The notes beneath the pieces are model-generated. The model had not been told where the DNA came from. It saw nothing but the letters and a program-made list of their open reading frames with translations, and made no database searches. Of a stretch of 64,000 nt of DNA, positions 1 to 8,273 are shown piece by piece. Location of the stretch: contig NZ_PYAL01000009.1 in NCBI RefSeq assembly GCF_004121055.1, positions 124,001 through 188,000 of the forward strand. Reading direction: 5' to 3'. The stretch is from Achromobacter aloeverae (GTDB lineage Bacteria > Pseudomonadota > Gammaproteobacteria > Burkholderiales > Burkholderiaceae_B). The position numbers and the translations under genes are program-made. Each line of letters starts with the position of its first letter. Position 1 is the first letter of the stretch.

Positions 1-39
1 TTCCCGCATGCATCTTCCCTGCGGCCACCTTCCCCGCGC

Positions 40-2469
40 ATGCCCCTGCCCGCCGCGCTGACCGTGCTGGCCGCCATGCTATGCGCGTCCTTGCCTGGCG
101 GCGCGGCCGCGCAGCCCGCCGCGCCAATTGCCCAGGTCGAGCGCCAGTTCGATATTTCCGCCGGGCCCCTGGCCCAGGCGCTCAACGCCTACGCCACGCA
201 GGCGGGCGTGACCTTGTCCTTCGACGCACGGCAAGTGCATGGCCTTTCCAGCGCCGGCCTGCGGGGTGCCTATGGCGTGGACGCCGGCTTCGCCCGTCTG
301 TTGCAGGGCAGCGGCCTGCGCGCCGTCAGCACGGGCGCAGGCACGTATGGCTTGCAGCCCGTGCCGCGCGAGAGCGGCAACGCGACCGAGCTGCCCGTGG
401 TGGAAGTCAGCGGTGCCAGCATATCCGGCTCCTTCGGCGACGAGCGCGGCTATATCGCCGCCGACAGCATCAGCGCCACCAAGACCGTGTCGTCCATCCG
501 CGACACCCCGGCATCGGTGTCGGTGGTCACACGCCAGCAGATCGACGACCAGGGGGCGCAGACCGTATCGCAGGCCTTGCGCTACACGGCCGGGGTCGTG
601 CCGGAGGCCCGCCCAGGCCGTTACGACTATCCCAATATCCGGGGATTCGGCAGCCCCGGCGGCGCCGACGCCAACTTCGTCGGCCTGATGGATGGCCTGC
701 GCCTGCCCAAGGGGGTGTATTACATCGCGCCATCCATCGACCCCTACATGCTGGATCGGGTGGAAATCCTGCGCGGGCCGGCTTCGGTCCTGTACGGCAG
801 CGTCAACCCGGGCGGCGCCATCAATCTCGTCAGCAAGCGGCCCACCGTGGACCCCTTGCATGAAATCGAGGTCCAGTATGGCAGCTACGACCGCAAGCAG
901 GTGGCCGCCGATTTCGGCGGCGCGTTGAACGAGAGCGGCACGCTGTCCTATCGCCTGACCGGCGTGGCGCACGATGCCGGAACGCAGATCGACCATGCCA
1001 AGGACGAGCGCTATTCGATCTCCCCGGCGATCACCTGGGCGCCCGACGCCGACACACGCTTCACGGTGCTCGGCAATTACCAGCACGATCCCTCGGCCGG
1101 CGCCTTCAGCTACCTGCCGGCACGCGGGACCGTGCACGACTCGCCATGGGGTCGTTTCTCCACCCGCTTCTCGGAAGACGATCCCGACGTCAGCCGCTCC
1201 GATCGCGAGCAGTCCTCGATCGGCTATGAGTTCGAGCATCGTTTCAACGACACCTGGACCGTGCGGCAGAACCTGCGCTACATGCACGCCCGCTACAACT
1301 ACCGCTCCGTGTTCCAGACCGGCTGGGCAGGTGACCAGCCGCTGCTGGACCGCATGACCATAGGCTCGCGGGAAAGCCTGGACGGCATTGCGCTCGACAA
1401 CCAGGCGCAGGTGAAGTTCGACACCGGCGCGGTGAAGCACACCGCGCTGGTGGGCCTGGACTACCGCCATAACCGCGCCGACGCGCGGCTGGGCTACGGG
1501 GAGGCGCCGGCGCTGAATGTGCTGGATCCGGTCTATGGCCTGCCCATCGCCGACCCGCCCTATGACAACTACAGCAAGCAGACCTTGCGCCAGCTGGGGT
1601 TGTACGCGCAGGACCAGGTGCGCTGGGGCAAGTGGGTAGGGCTGTTCGGCTTGCGGCACGACTGGGTCGATGCGGACACCGTGTCGTCCGTCGTGGGTTC
1701 CGGCGTCACCACGCGCTCGCCGCAGAAGGACGAAGCGACCAGCTGGCGCGCCGGCCTGGTCTACCTGTTCGACAACGGCCTGGCGCCTTATCTCAACTAC
1801 AGCACATCCTTCGAACCGGTCCTGGGCACCGACTTCCATGGCCAGCCGTTCAAGCCGACCAAGGGCAAGCAATACGAGGCGGGGGTGAAGTACCAGCCGC
1901 AAGGCTTGCGCAGCTCGGTCACGGCATCGGTGTTCCAGATCACGCAGGCCAACGTCAAGACGGCCGACCCCGATCCGACGCATCCCTACGCCAGCATCCA
2001 GACCGGCGAAGTGCGTTCGCGCGGCCTGGAGCTGGAGGGCAAGCTGGCCATCACCGACCAACTGTCCGTGCTGGCGTCGTACACCTTGCTCGATACCCGG
2101 AATACGCGCAGCACCACCGCGCAGGACAAGTGGCCCTACGGCGTGCCGCGCCAGATGGCATCGGGCTGGGTGGACTACACCGTCGCCGAAGGGCCGCTGG
2201 CGGGCGTGGGCATGGGGGCTGGCGTGCGTTATGTTGGCGATTCGTACGGCAATGCGGACAACACGTTGAAGGTATCGAGCTATACGCTGGTCGATGCCGC
2301 GCTGCGCTACGACCTCCAGCGCCTCGACCCGCGATTGAAGGGCGCGCAAGTGGCAGTGAACGTCTCCAACCTGTTCGATCGCAAATTCGTGGCGTCCTGC
2401 TGGGATGACAATTCCTGCTTCTACGGCCCGCGCCGCAACGTCATCGCCACGCTGCGCTATCGCTGGTAG
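40..2469 (+). CDS. TonB-dependent siderophore receptor with STN signalling domain
   Basis: Outer-membrane receptor that would import a ferric siderophore using TonB energy. The predicted protein starts with a signal peptide ending near AAAQ. An STN domain follows (about residues 36-105, QFDISAGPLAQALNAYA), then a plug domain (about 140-250, with ILRGPASVLYGS and NPGGAINLVSKRP), then a beta-barrel ending in an aromatic residue (ATLRYRW). The STN domain implies signalling to an anti-sigma/ECF pair of the FecR/FecI type; none is visible in this window. The sequence VVEV near residue 120 could be the TonB box. The reading frame stays open to base 1 and no ribosome-binding site precedes the ATG at 40, so the true start may lie outside the window. 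The family is clear; the ligand cannot be told. Confidence 0.93.
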   Translation: MPLPAALTVLAAMLCASLPGGAAAQPAAPIAQVERQFDISAGPLAQALNAYATQAGVTLSFDARQVHGLSSAGLRGAYGVDAGFARLLQGSGLRAVSTGAGTYGLQPVPRESGNATELPVVEVSGASISGSFGDERGYIAADSISATKTVSSIRDTPASVSVVTRQQIDDQGAQTVSQALRYTAGVVPEARPGRYDYPNIRGFGSPGGADANFVGLMDGLRLPKGVYYIAPSIDPYMLDRVEILRGPASVLYGSVNPGGAINLVSKRPTVDPLHEIEVQYGSYDRKQVAADFGGALNESGTLSYRLTGVAHDAGTQIDHAKDERYSISPAITWAPDADTRFTVLGNYQHDPSAGAFSYLPARGTVHDSPWGRFSTRFSEDDPDVSRSDREQSSIGYEFEHRFNDTWTVRQNLRYMHARYNYRSVFQTGWAGDQPLLDRMTIGSRESLDGIALDNQAQVKFDTGAVKHTALVGLDYRHNRADARLGYGEAPALNVLDPVYGLPIADPPYDNYSKQTLRQLGLYAQDQVRWGKWVGLFGLRHDWVDADTVSSVVGSGVTTRSPQKDEATSWRAGLVYLFDNGLAPYLNYSTSFEPVLGTDFHGQPFKPTKGKQYEAGVKYQPQGLRSSVTASVFQITQANVKTADPDPTHPYASIQTGEVRSRGLELEGKLAITDQLSVLASYTLLDTRNTRSTTAQDKWPYGVPRQMASGWVDYTVAEGPLAGVGMGAGVRYVGDSYGNADNTLKVSSYTLVDAALRYDLQRLDPRLKGAQVAVNVSNLFDRKFVASCWDDNSCFYGPRRNVIATLRYRW

Positions 2470-2695
2470 GGAAGGGGATGGCGCCGGTCGTGGCGCAGGG
2501 GCGGGCGTGCCCTCATCCGGATGGACGACGATTCATTTTCAACTGTTATGAATGCATCAACGCATGGAAATTGTGCGTGGGTGCATTGCGGCCAATACTG
2601 CCGGCACAGCCGCCAGGGCCCTGATTCCTGCATCGAGAGCCTTCTTGCCGATATGGCACGAGAGCGGCGCACATTCGAGACCAAAGGAGAACCTC

Positions 2696-3673
2696 ATGCG
2701 TGCACGCTTAGGCGCGGCATTGGCCGCGCTCGCCCTCGGATTCGCGGCGCAGTCACAGGCCCAGTCACAGGCGCCGTCCAATCAGTACCCGAATGCGCCG
2801 GTCAAGGTGGTCGTTCCTTTCGCCGCCGGTTCGTCCACGGACATGGTGGGACGGGAGGTGGCGCGCATTCTCGGCGATGCGTTGCATCAATCCTTCATCG
2901 TCGAGAACCGTCCTGGCGCGCAGGCGACGATAGGCTCCGCGCTGGTGGCGCGCGCCGCGCCTGACGGCTACACCTTGCTGCTGGGCAGCAATACCTCCAT
3001 CGCGGCCGCGCCTTTCCTCATCAAGGACGTGCCCTACAAGCCCTTGAAGGACTTCGTGCCCGTCGCCCGCGTCGGTTCGGTGCCCTTCGTGCTGGTCGTC
3101 CGGCCTGACGTGCCGGCGAAGACGGCGGCCGAGCTCATCGACTATACGCGCCAGCATCCGGGCAAGCTGACCTGGGGGTATGCCAATTCGGCCAACCAGG
3201 CCGCTGCCGCCGCCATGACCAAGGCCGCGGGGCTGGAGACCACGGCCGTGCCGTATACCAGCGTGCCGCAGTTGGTAGTGGATATGCTGGGCGGGCGCCT
3301 GGATTTCGCCATTATCGACGTCACCAATGCCGCGCCGCAGATCAAGTCCGGCAAGTTGCGTGCGCTGGCGGTCACCCCGGCGCACGAAATCAGCGCCTTG
3401 CCGGGGGTTCCACCGTTGGGCAGCACGCTGTCGGGCTTCGAGTTGGTGGGCTGGTACGGCCTGTACGCGCCCGCCGGCACGCCGCAGGCCGTCGTCGACA
3501 GGCTCTCGGCGGCCTTGCTCCAGGGTTTGCAGGACGGCGCCGTGCGCCAGCACTTCGCCCAGGCCGGGCTGGAGACCTACCCGGCCGGCGCGGCGGAGCT
3601 GGCCGGCTTCGGGCAGGCGGAGACCGCCAAATGGCAGCGTCTGGCCCATGATGCGGGTATCGTCCCGCAGTGA
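2696..3673 (+). CDS. Bug/TctC family periplasmic solute-binding protein
   Basis: Periplasmic binding protein of the tripartite tricarboxylate transporter type (Bug family), which binds small carboxylates or similar solutes. After a signal peptide ending near AQSQAQ, the family hallmarks are present: PVKVVVPFAAGSSTDMVGR, ENRPGAQATIGS and PDGYTLLLG. The start at 2696 is chosen because AAAGGAGA lies 6-13 bases upstream; the frame runs open further upstream but without a signal peptide there. Length is 325 residues, normal for the family. No TctA/TctB membrane genes are adjacent, as is usual for orphan Bug genes in Bordetella. It is separated from the siderophore receptor by about 225 bases. The substrate is unknown. 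Confidence 0.93.
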   Translation: MRARLGAALAALALGFAAQSQAQSQAPSNQYPNAPVKVVVPFAAGSSTDMVGREVARILGDALHQSFIVENRPGAQATIGSALVARAAPDGYTLLLGSNTSIAAAPFLIKDVPYKPLKDFVPVARVGSVPFVLVVRPDVPAKTAAELIDYTRQHPGKLTWGYANSANQAAAAAMTKAAGLETTAVPYTSVPQLVVDMLGGRLDFAIIDVTNAAPQIKSGKLRALAVTPAHEISALPGVPPLGSTLSGFELVGWYGLYAPAGTPQAVVDRLSAALLQGLQDGAVRQHFAQAGLETYPAGAAELAGFGQAETAKWQRLAHDAGIVPQ

Positions 3674-3700
3674 GCAAAATGTGGCCAAAAGGGGTATACT
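3671..3700 (+). promoter_or_regulatory. Likely ssrA promoter
   Basis: A good -10 hexamer, TATACT, lies at 3695-3700, 13 bases before the mature tmRNA 5' end. A weak -35 candidate (TGAGCA, 3671-3676) sits 18 bases upstream, overlapping the stop codon of the Bug gene. The short leader would be removed by RNase P. Confidence 0.55.
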
Positions 3701-3713
3701 TTCAGGTCCAACT

Positions 3714-4117
3714 GGGGCCGATCCGGATTCGACGTGGGTCGCGAAACAGTCAGGGCATGCCGAGCACCAGTCAGCTCGTAAATCCACTGGACAACCACAA
3801 ACGCCAACGAAGACGTTTTCGCTCAACAGCCCGCCCTGCGTGCTGCCTAAATGAGCTGCGGCACTGACTTGTCTTTGGGTCAGATGGAGGGAGGCAACTC
3901 CCTAGGAGAGGTAACTCTTCGAACCATGGCCGTATCACTTAACAAAGAATCGGCGTATTCCGGGGTCTGACGGGGTACGTTTAAATCACATGACTCGCTT
4001 CGGTCCGGCCTGTCGACTGGCTAAGATTCGAAGTTAAATCCAAATAGGTCGACTACGCATGTAGAACTGCCTGCGGAGGGCTTGCGGACGGGGGTTCAAT
4101 TCCCCCCGGCTCCACCA
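3714..4117 (+). ncRNA. ssrA: transfer-messenger RNA (tmRNA)
   Basis: One-piece tmRNA that rescues stalled ribosomes and tags the nascent protein for proteolysis. The tRNA-like ends pair: GGGGCCG (3714-3720) with CGGCTCC (4107-4113), followed by encoded ACCA. A T-arm (GGGGGTTCAATTCCCC) lies just before, and the 5' side has the conserved GATTCGAC. The tag frame appears to start at GCC 3803 and run to TAA 3848-3850, giving ANEDVFAQQPALRAA. That is 15 codons, longer than the roughly 10 usual in betaproteobacteria. Pseudoknot-like hairpins follow (for example GGAGGGAGGCAACTCCC). A terminator is directly downstream. The 3' end is a classic integration site, and the next 2 kb look acquired. Confidence 0.97.
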
Positions 4118-4123
4118 TTTACC

Positions 4124-4155
4124 AAAAAACCAACCGGTCTCGGTTGGTTTTTTTT
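4124..4155 (+). terminator. Rho-independent terminator of ssrA
   Basis: Perfect stem ACCAACCG (4129-4136) / CGGTTGGT (4141-4148) with a GTCT loop, continued by a run of eight T residues. It begins seven bases after the CCA end of the tmRNA. Confidence 0.92.
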
Positions 4156-4336
4156 CGGCCGACGTGCCGGCTTGGTGAATGACGCCAAGCTACCCGACGC
4201 CTCAGCCGACTGCACGCCATCTCGACGCGCTGCGTCATCCAAGTTGTTGAACCCGGGAGGCGCGACCCTCTGGATTGTCAATCACCGCACATGATGCGGG
4301 GAATGGCTCGCGAGTGCGGGGAAAAGGGTGTTTGAT

Positions 4337-4355
4337 CTCCGCATGATATGCGGAG
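4337..4355. promoter_or_regulatory. Palindrome over the start codon of the fic remnant
   Basis: CTCCGCAT-GAT-ATGCGGAG is a perfect 8-bp inverted repeat; the right arm contains the ATG of the fic remnant. A weaker relative, CCGCACATGATGCGG, lies about 50 bases upstream at 4285-4299. The paired arrangement suggests an old operator, possibly autoregulatory, left behind with the pseudogene. Confidence 0.4.
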
Positions 4356-4601
4356 AAAACGCCATATCTGGCAGGCCGGCGACTGGCCGAAGTGGCGTTA
4401 CGACCTGTCCGCGCTGGTGTCGTGGTTGACCGAAGCCAGCCGCTCGCAGGTTCGTTGCGAGCGAAACGGCGCGCTTCGTGGCAAATCCAACGCGGCTCGC
4501 CGGACACTGCGCTGCGCGATATCGCGCAACTGCTGCAGTTGGGGGTGCTGAAGAAGTCTCCGGCCGGCGGGCGCAGCACTGGCTACACGCTGGCGGGTTG
4601 A
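4348..4601 (+). pseudogene. Collapsed Fic-family gene (N- and C-terminal ends only)
   Basis: The first part translates as the N-terminal segment of DUF4172-type Fic proteins: IWQAGDWPKWRYD followed by LSALVSWLTEASRSQ. About 130 bases later, in another frame, the typical winged-helix C-terminus appears: SPDTALRDIAQLLQLG and then VLKKSPAGGRSTGY, ending at TAG-free TGA 4599-4601. The whole central Fic catalytic domain (HPFxxGNGR) is missing, so the gene has lost several hundred bases and the frame. Intact relatives are AMP transferases of roughly 370 residues. This is recognition by eye of conserved end motifs, so the family call is good but not certain. Confidence 0.62.
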
Positions 4602-4640
4602 GTGGGGACCTCAAGCGCCGCGGAACAATAATGACTTGGA

Positions 4641-5492
4641 TCAAGTGGCTCCAGCGTATCGAGCCGCCTCCTGCATCCTGAGTTCCAGATACTTGATATA
4701 GGGCTCGGAAAAATGCTTGCTCCTCGCGTATTTGAGCGCATTTCCGTAGAGCATCATTACGTCCGCGTTGGGATTGTGGTCGCTTCCAATGCTGCCCAGG
4801 TAAGCCTTGTCCTCATGGACTTTAAGGAGCGAATCGATTTCGCTGAAATAGCGCTCTCCTTCCTGCCTGGCGGCCGTCCCGAAATGCCGTTGCAGGTCGT
4901 CAAGCATGCTGGACCTGGACGAAAACCGTGCAAACTGTTCGGGTACGACGTATTTGTCTTTTCCCCCTATCTTCTCGATGATGATGCTGCGGTAGGTGGA
5001 ACTATCGGGCAGGGCACAGAGGTAGGCCAGGATCAACTGATCCCGCTGTGGAGTTCCACCCACTTTTTCGTTGATGATGGTCGCCGCCTGGTTGTAGTTG
5101 AGGCTGACAAGCGCACCGTATATGCCGTAGCTGGTGTTCAGGATATTGGCGTCGCAGGCGTTGTCCTTCTTTATCGGATTGTCCTTGTATCCTCTCCAGA
5201 ATGCCGCGGCATCCTTGACGTAGAAAACGGATTCGGAATAGCGCTCGGCGAGTATCAGGGACTCGGCGATCATGGCGCTTGTCTTCACGCAGTCATACCA
5301 TTGATCGTGGTCCCTGAATGGTCTGTGGTCCGTTCCGCAATGGCTCTTGTATTTCGGAATCAGCGCGGAGGAAGCTGCCTTGACGTCATTCGATGTTTTC
5401 ACATTTTCAGTGTCGCCCAAAAACCCCCGGCTGGAGCCGCACGCCGTAAGAGCCAGGACATAGAGCACCGCGGCCGCTTTCATCATACGCAT
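4641..5492 (-). CDS. Predicted lipoprotein of unknown function
   Basis: I do not recognise the family. The N-terminus MRMMKAAAVLYVLALTACGS is a lipoprotein signal with lipobox LTAC, so the mature protein should be lipid-anchored. The rest, about 265 residues, is mixed charged and aromatic with several cysteines (CGTDHR, YDCVK, DNACD, YLCALP), and looks largely helical. The start at 5492 is preferred because AGGTGG lies 8-13 bases upstream; an in-frame GTG at 5504 is a poorer choice. It begins 15 bases after the stop of the next exported protein, so the two are probably one operon. G+C is clearly lower than the surrounding chromosome, which points to transfer with the ssrA-linked island. Confidence 0.75.
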   Translation of the reverse strand: MRMMKAAAVLYVLALTACGSSRGFLGDTENVKTSNDVKAASSALIPKYKSHCGTDHRPFRDHDQWYDCVKTSAMIAESLILAERYSESVFYVKDAAAFWRGYKDNPIKKDNACDANILNTSYGIYGALVSLNYNQAATIINEKVGGTPQRDQLILAYLCALPDSSTYRSIIIEKIGGKDKYVVPEQFARFSSRSSMLDDLQRHFGTAARQEGERYFSEIDSLLKVHEDKAYLGSIGSDHNPNADVMMLYGNALKYARSKHFSEPYIKYLELRMQEAARYAGAT

Positions 5493-5507
5493 GTCGGACA
5501 CCACCTA

Positions 5508-6134
5508 TCAGTTTTCGGTTCTTTCCGCGGCAATCGCCTGCGGGTTGGCCCAATAGTTCTGAACGAATACCTTGAACCGCCAACGGCCGCCCGTGCACTG
5601 ATAGACGCGATCCCCGTAACTGACCATGGAGCCTTCCTGGTGGTAGTAGAGATGCGCCGCATCGTTATGCTTGGTGAAATACTTGCAGGGCTCGCCGTCG
5701 TAATTGGCGTTAGGGTCCAGCGCTTGCTGGCTTGTTTTCGTAGGCTGGCTCTGTGGCGCTTTCTGGCCGCTCGGTTGGCCAGCCTTGTTGTTGGCCCATG
5801 GGTCCAAGGACTTGTCCTGGCTCGCCCTGCGCAGGCTCTCGCGATTCTTCCTGTCTTCGTCGGCCTGTTGGATCATCGCCTGCCTGTCCCTTTCCGCCGC
5901 CTCCCTTAGATCTCTTTGAGTCCGCTCGGCCTCTTCCTGGTCCATGTTGTCAAGGATGCCTTGAAGGGCTTGCGTAGCGCTCCGATAAGCACTGTCCACC
6001 TTGGCATTGGACTTTTGCGGACTCGTTCCTTCATGTACTTCGATAGCATTGCCGCTACCGGCGAACGCGGCGCCGAAAAGACAGGGGATGCCGATAAGGA
6101 TTCCGATCAGTGAAAGGCTTGGAGCGTATTTCAT
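5508..6134 (-). CDS. Secreted coiled-coil protein of unknown function
   Basis: Not recognised. A signal peptide (MKYAPSLSLIGILIGIPC, cleavage near AAFAGS) is followed by a highly charged helical stretch at about residues 55-110 (EEAERTQRDLREAAERDRQ), which should form a coiled coil. A Q/P/S-rich linker comes next, then a small C-terminal domain with two cysteines (GEPCKYF and DRVYQCTGGRWRF). The start at 6134 is supported by AAGGAG ten bases upstream; the longer frame upstream has no signal peptide. It is the first gene of a probable two-gene operon with the downstream lipoprotein. Low G+C and position beside ssrA suggest acquisition. Confidence 0.75.
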   Translation of the reverse strand: MKYAPSLSLIGILIGIPCLFGAAFAGSGNAIEVHEGTSPQKSNAKVDSAYRSATQALQGILDNMDQEEAERTQRDLREAAERDRQAMIQQADEDRKNRESLRRASQDKSLDPWANNKAGQPSGQKAPQSQPTKTSQQALDPNANYDGEPCKYFTKHNDAAHLYYHQEGSMVSYGDRVYQCTGGRWRFKVFVQNYWANPQAIAAERTEN

Positions 6135-6240
6135 GGTAATCGGCTCCTTGATAATTAATCTGGATACCCCACCTCTATGCGCATTTGATGCTACGCCGCG
6201 GTCAACGGGCCTGCAATCCGGCAGGCACATATGATGGAGG

Positions 6241-6259
6241 ACCCGGCCTCCACCCATTG
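6241..6259. repeat. Degenerate copy of the ssrA 3' end (possible old attachment site)
   Basis: CCCGGCCTCCACCCATTGA resembles the tmRNA 3' end plus flank at 4104-4120 (CCCGGCTCCACCATTTA), differing by two single-C insertions and one substitution. It lies exactly where low-G+C sequence ends and argC begins. It could be the far attachment site of the element; chance similarity is not excluded. Confidence 0.35.
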
Positions 6260-6277
6260 ATCTAAGCCACTGACTCC

Positions 6278-7207
6278 TTATGCCCGCGCAAGCATCAGGT
6301 CCAGGTTCTGAACCGCGGCGCCGGATGCGCCCTTGCCAAGATTGTCGAAGACCGCGGATAGCAGGACCTGCCGGTGCTCAGCATTATGAAAAACGCTCAA
6401 GTGCACGTCGTTCGTGCCATTGAGCGCCTGCGGATCCAGGCGCGGCGAGAGGCTCGATTCGTGCAATGGCAGCACGCGTACATGGGCAGCCTCGGCATAG
6501 TGGCGTACCAGGCAGGCGTGCAAGGCGGGGCCATCCACGTCGGGAGCCAGTAGCCGCAATTCCAGGGGCACCGTCAGCACGATGCCCTGGCGGAAAGCCC
6601 CGTACGCGGGGACGAACAGCGGACGCTGGGCCAATCCGGCGTGCTGCTGGATCTCCGGCGTGTGCTTGTGCGCGAGTTCCAGGCCGTACACCTGGAACGA
6701 AGGCGCGTTCGCGGCGCCGGGCCCTTCATGTTCCTCCACGCCGGCACGGCCACGTCCCGAGTAGCCGGACACGGCATGAATGCTGATTGGGTAATCGGCC
6801 GGTATGAGTCCGGCGCGCACAAGCGGAAGCAGCAAGGCTATCGCGCCGGTCGGATAACAACCGGGATTGGTGACGCGGTGCGCGCTCGCAATCCGTTCAG
6901 CCTGCCCCGGCGAGATTTCGGGAAACCCGTAGACCCAGTCCGGCTGGGTACGGTGGGCGGAGCTGGCATCGATGACCCTGACGGTGGGATTGACGATGGC
7001 GCCTACGGCTTCGCGCGCGGCGGCGTCCGGCAAACAGAGGATCGCGATGTCGCAGGCATTGATGGCTTGCGCGCGACGCCGCGCATCCCTGCGCTCGGCA
7101 GCGGCAAGCGTGAGCAGGCTTATATCGGTCCGGTTCCGCAGCCGTTCGTGGATTTGCAGCCCGGTGGTGCCTTGGTCGCCGTCGATGAAAACTACGGGGG
7201 AACGCAT
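6278..7207 (-). CDS. argC: N-acetyl-gamma-glutamyl-phosphate reductase (short, type 2)
   Basis: Reduces N-acetyl-glutamyl-phosphate to the semialdehyde in arginine synthesis, using NADPH, in the cytoplasm. The sequence begins [20 protein letters not shown] (nucleotide-binding region). It carries the catalytic cysteine in [14 protein letters not shown] and the conserved [12 protein letters not shown] loop. At 309 residues it fits the short type 2 class, not the longer ArgC of enteric bacteria. The start at 7207 is preferred over the upstream ATG at 7291 because it begins directly at the conserved beta strand. It is transcribed away from a LysR gene, with about 120 bases between them. No other arg genes are adjacent, so this may be a second argC copy. 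Confidence 0.92.
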   Translation of the reverse strand: MRSPVVFIDGDQGTTGLQIHERLRNRTDISLLTLAAAERRDARRRAQAINACDIAILCLPDAAAREAVGAIVNPTVRVIDASSAHRTQPDWVYGFPEISPGQAERIASAHRVTNPGCYPTGAIALLLPLVRAGLIPADYPISIHAVSGYSGRGRAGVEEHEGPGAANAPSFQVYGLELAHKHTPEIQQHAGLAQRPLFVPAYGAFRQGIVLTVPLELRLLAPDVDGPALHACLVRHYAEAAHVRVLPLHESSLSPRLDPQALNGTNDVHLSVFHNAEHRQVLLSAVFDNLGKGASGAAVQNLDLMLARA

Positions 7208-7301
7208 GCTGGGATGACTCCGTTGATGGGTGGGAGAAAGGTGAGTCCTTATGTTGCGCGTCGAGCTAGAATAGGAAAAGTTGAATTTCATGACCTTCTG
7301 G

Positions 7302-7316
7302 TTCAGGTTTCCTGAA
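7302..7316. promoter_or_regulatory. Palindrome before the LysR gene at 7330
   Basis: TTCAGG-TTT-CCTGAA is a perfect 6-bp inverted repeat ending 13 bases before the LysR start, between it and argC. It has the T-N-A symmetry typical of LysR operators and may serve autoregulation. Confidence 0.35.
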
Positions 7317-7329
7317 TCCCGGCGCCCTC

Positions 7330-8214
7330 ATGCGAGAAATCAGCCTCGACCGTTTGCGTACCCTGGTTGCCGTTGCCGACCGAGGCTCGTTTGCCGATGC
7401 GGCGCGCGCCTTGCACTTGGCGCCGCCGACGGTCAGCCTACACATTGCCGAGCTCGAAGACCGCATCGGGGCGCCGCTACTGTCGCGCAAGCGGGGACAC
7501 GTGGGTCCGACGGCGATAGGGGAAGTGCTGCTGGAGCGCGCGCGCAGGCTGCTGGCCGACGCGGAGCAGGCGCTGGACGATATTCAACGGCAGGTGGAGG
7601 GGCTGGAAGGTCGTGTGCGTCTTGGGGCGTCCACGGGCGTGATCGCGCATCTGCTGCCGCGCGCGCTGGAGGTGCTGCGCAAGGACCACCCGGCCATCGA
7701 CGTCCAGATTGCCGTGCTCACTTCGCAAGAAACCCTGTCCCGGCTGGCTGATGGGACATTGGATATCGGGCTGGTCGCGTTGCCCCAGCCTCCGGTGGCC
7801 AAGCTCGCCATCAAGCCCTGGCGCCGCGATCCCGTGATGGCCTTCGTGCCGGCGCATTGGCGGTGTCCAGCCCGCGTCACGCCGGAATGGCTCGCCGCCC
7901 AACCGCTCATACTCAATGACGCGACCACGCGTCTCTCGCGCCTGACCGGCGAGTGGTTCGCGTCCGCGGGCCATCATCCCGCGCCGCGCATACAGCTCAA
8001 TTACAACGATGCGATCAAGAGCCTGGTCGCGGCGGGCTATGGCGCCACGCTGTTGCCCCATGAGGCCGCAACGCCTGTCCCGGACAGTCGCATGGTCATG
8101 CGTCCGCTGCGCCCGGCGTTATGGCGGCGGCTCGGCATTGCCTATCGCGCGGGATATGTCGAGCGTTCCACGCAACACGTCCTCGATGTGTTGTGGGGGC
8201 TGCGGTCGACATAG
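7330..8214 (+). CDS. LysR-family transcriptional regulator
   Basis: DNA-binding regulator: an N-terminal winged helix-turn-helix (ISLDRLRTLVAVADRGSFA, residues 3-62, with APPTVSLHIAELEDRIG as recognition region) and a periplasmic-binding-protein-like effector domain from about residue 90 to 290. Length of 294 residues is standard. No clear ribosome-binding site is seen before the ATG, but the HTH begins immediately after it. It is divergent from argC and may regulate it, although LysR genes also commonly control themselves or a distant target. The effector is unknown. Confidence 0.93.
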   Translation: MREISLDRLRTLVAVADRGSFADAARALHLAPPTVSLHIAELEDRIGAPLLSRKRGHVGPTAIGEVLLERARRLLADAEQALDDIQRQVEGLEGRVRLGASTGVIAHLLPRALEVLRKDHPAIDVQIAVLTSQETLSRLADGTLDIGLVALPQPPVAKLAIKPWRRDPVMAFVPAHWRCPARVTPEWLAAQPLILNDATTRLSRLTGEWFASAGHHPAPRIQLNYNDAIKSLVAAGYGATLLPHEAATPVPDSRMVMRPLRPALWRRLGIAYRAGYVERSTQHVLDVLWGLRST

Positions 8215-8273
8215 GCACGTCCGGCCGCCGCCTGGGCTTCGCACCCGCGGGCGCGGGGTAAAATCCGCTCCCC

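Larger units (their letters stand above)
4118..4640. other. Gene-poor island scar downstream of ssrA
   Basis: This 520-base stretch has no intact gene. It holds the ssrA terminator, two CCGCAT-type palindromes (4285-4299 and 4337-4355) and a collapsed fic pseudogene (4348-4601). Composition is less G+C rich than the flanking chromosome. It reads as debris from an element that integrated at the tmRNA 3' end. Confidence 0.6.

Noticed and set aside
79-2349. 756-codon frame antisense to the siderophore receptor
   Set aside because: Shadow of a clear TonB-dependent receptor; no recognisable domains.
4081-4117. Possible separate tRNA (T-arm GGGGTTCAATTCCCC plus CCA)
   Set aside because: These are the tRNA-like 3' end of the tmRNA, pairing with its 5' end at 3714-3720.
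4713-5909. 398-codon plus-strand frame across the two low-G+C genes
   Set aside because: The minus-strand genes have signal peptides, a lipobox and ribosome-binding sites; the plus frame has none and spans two real genes.
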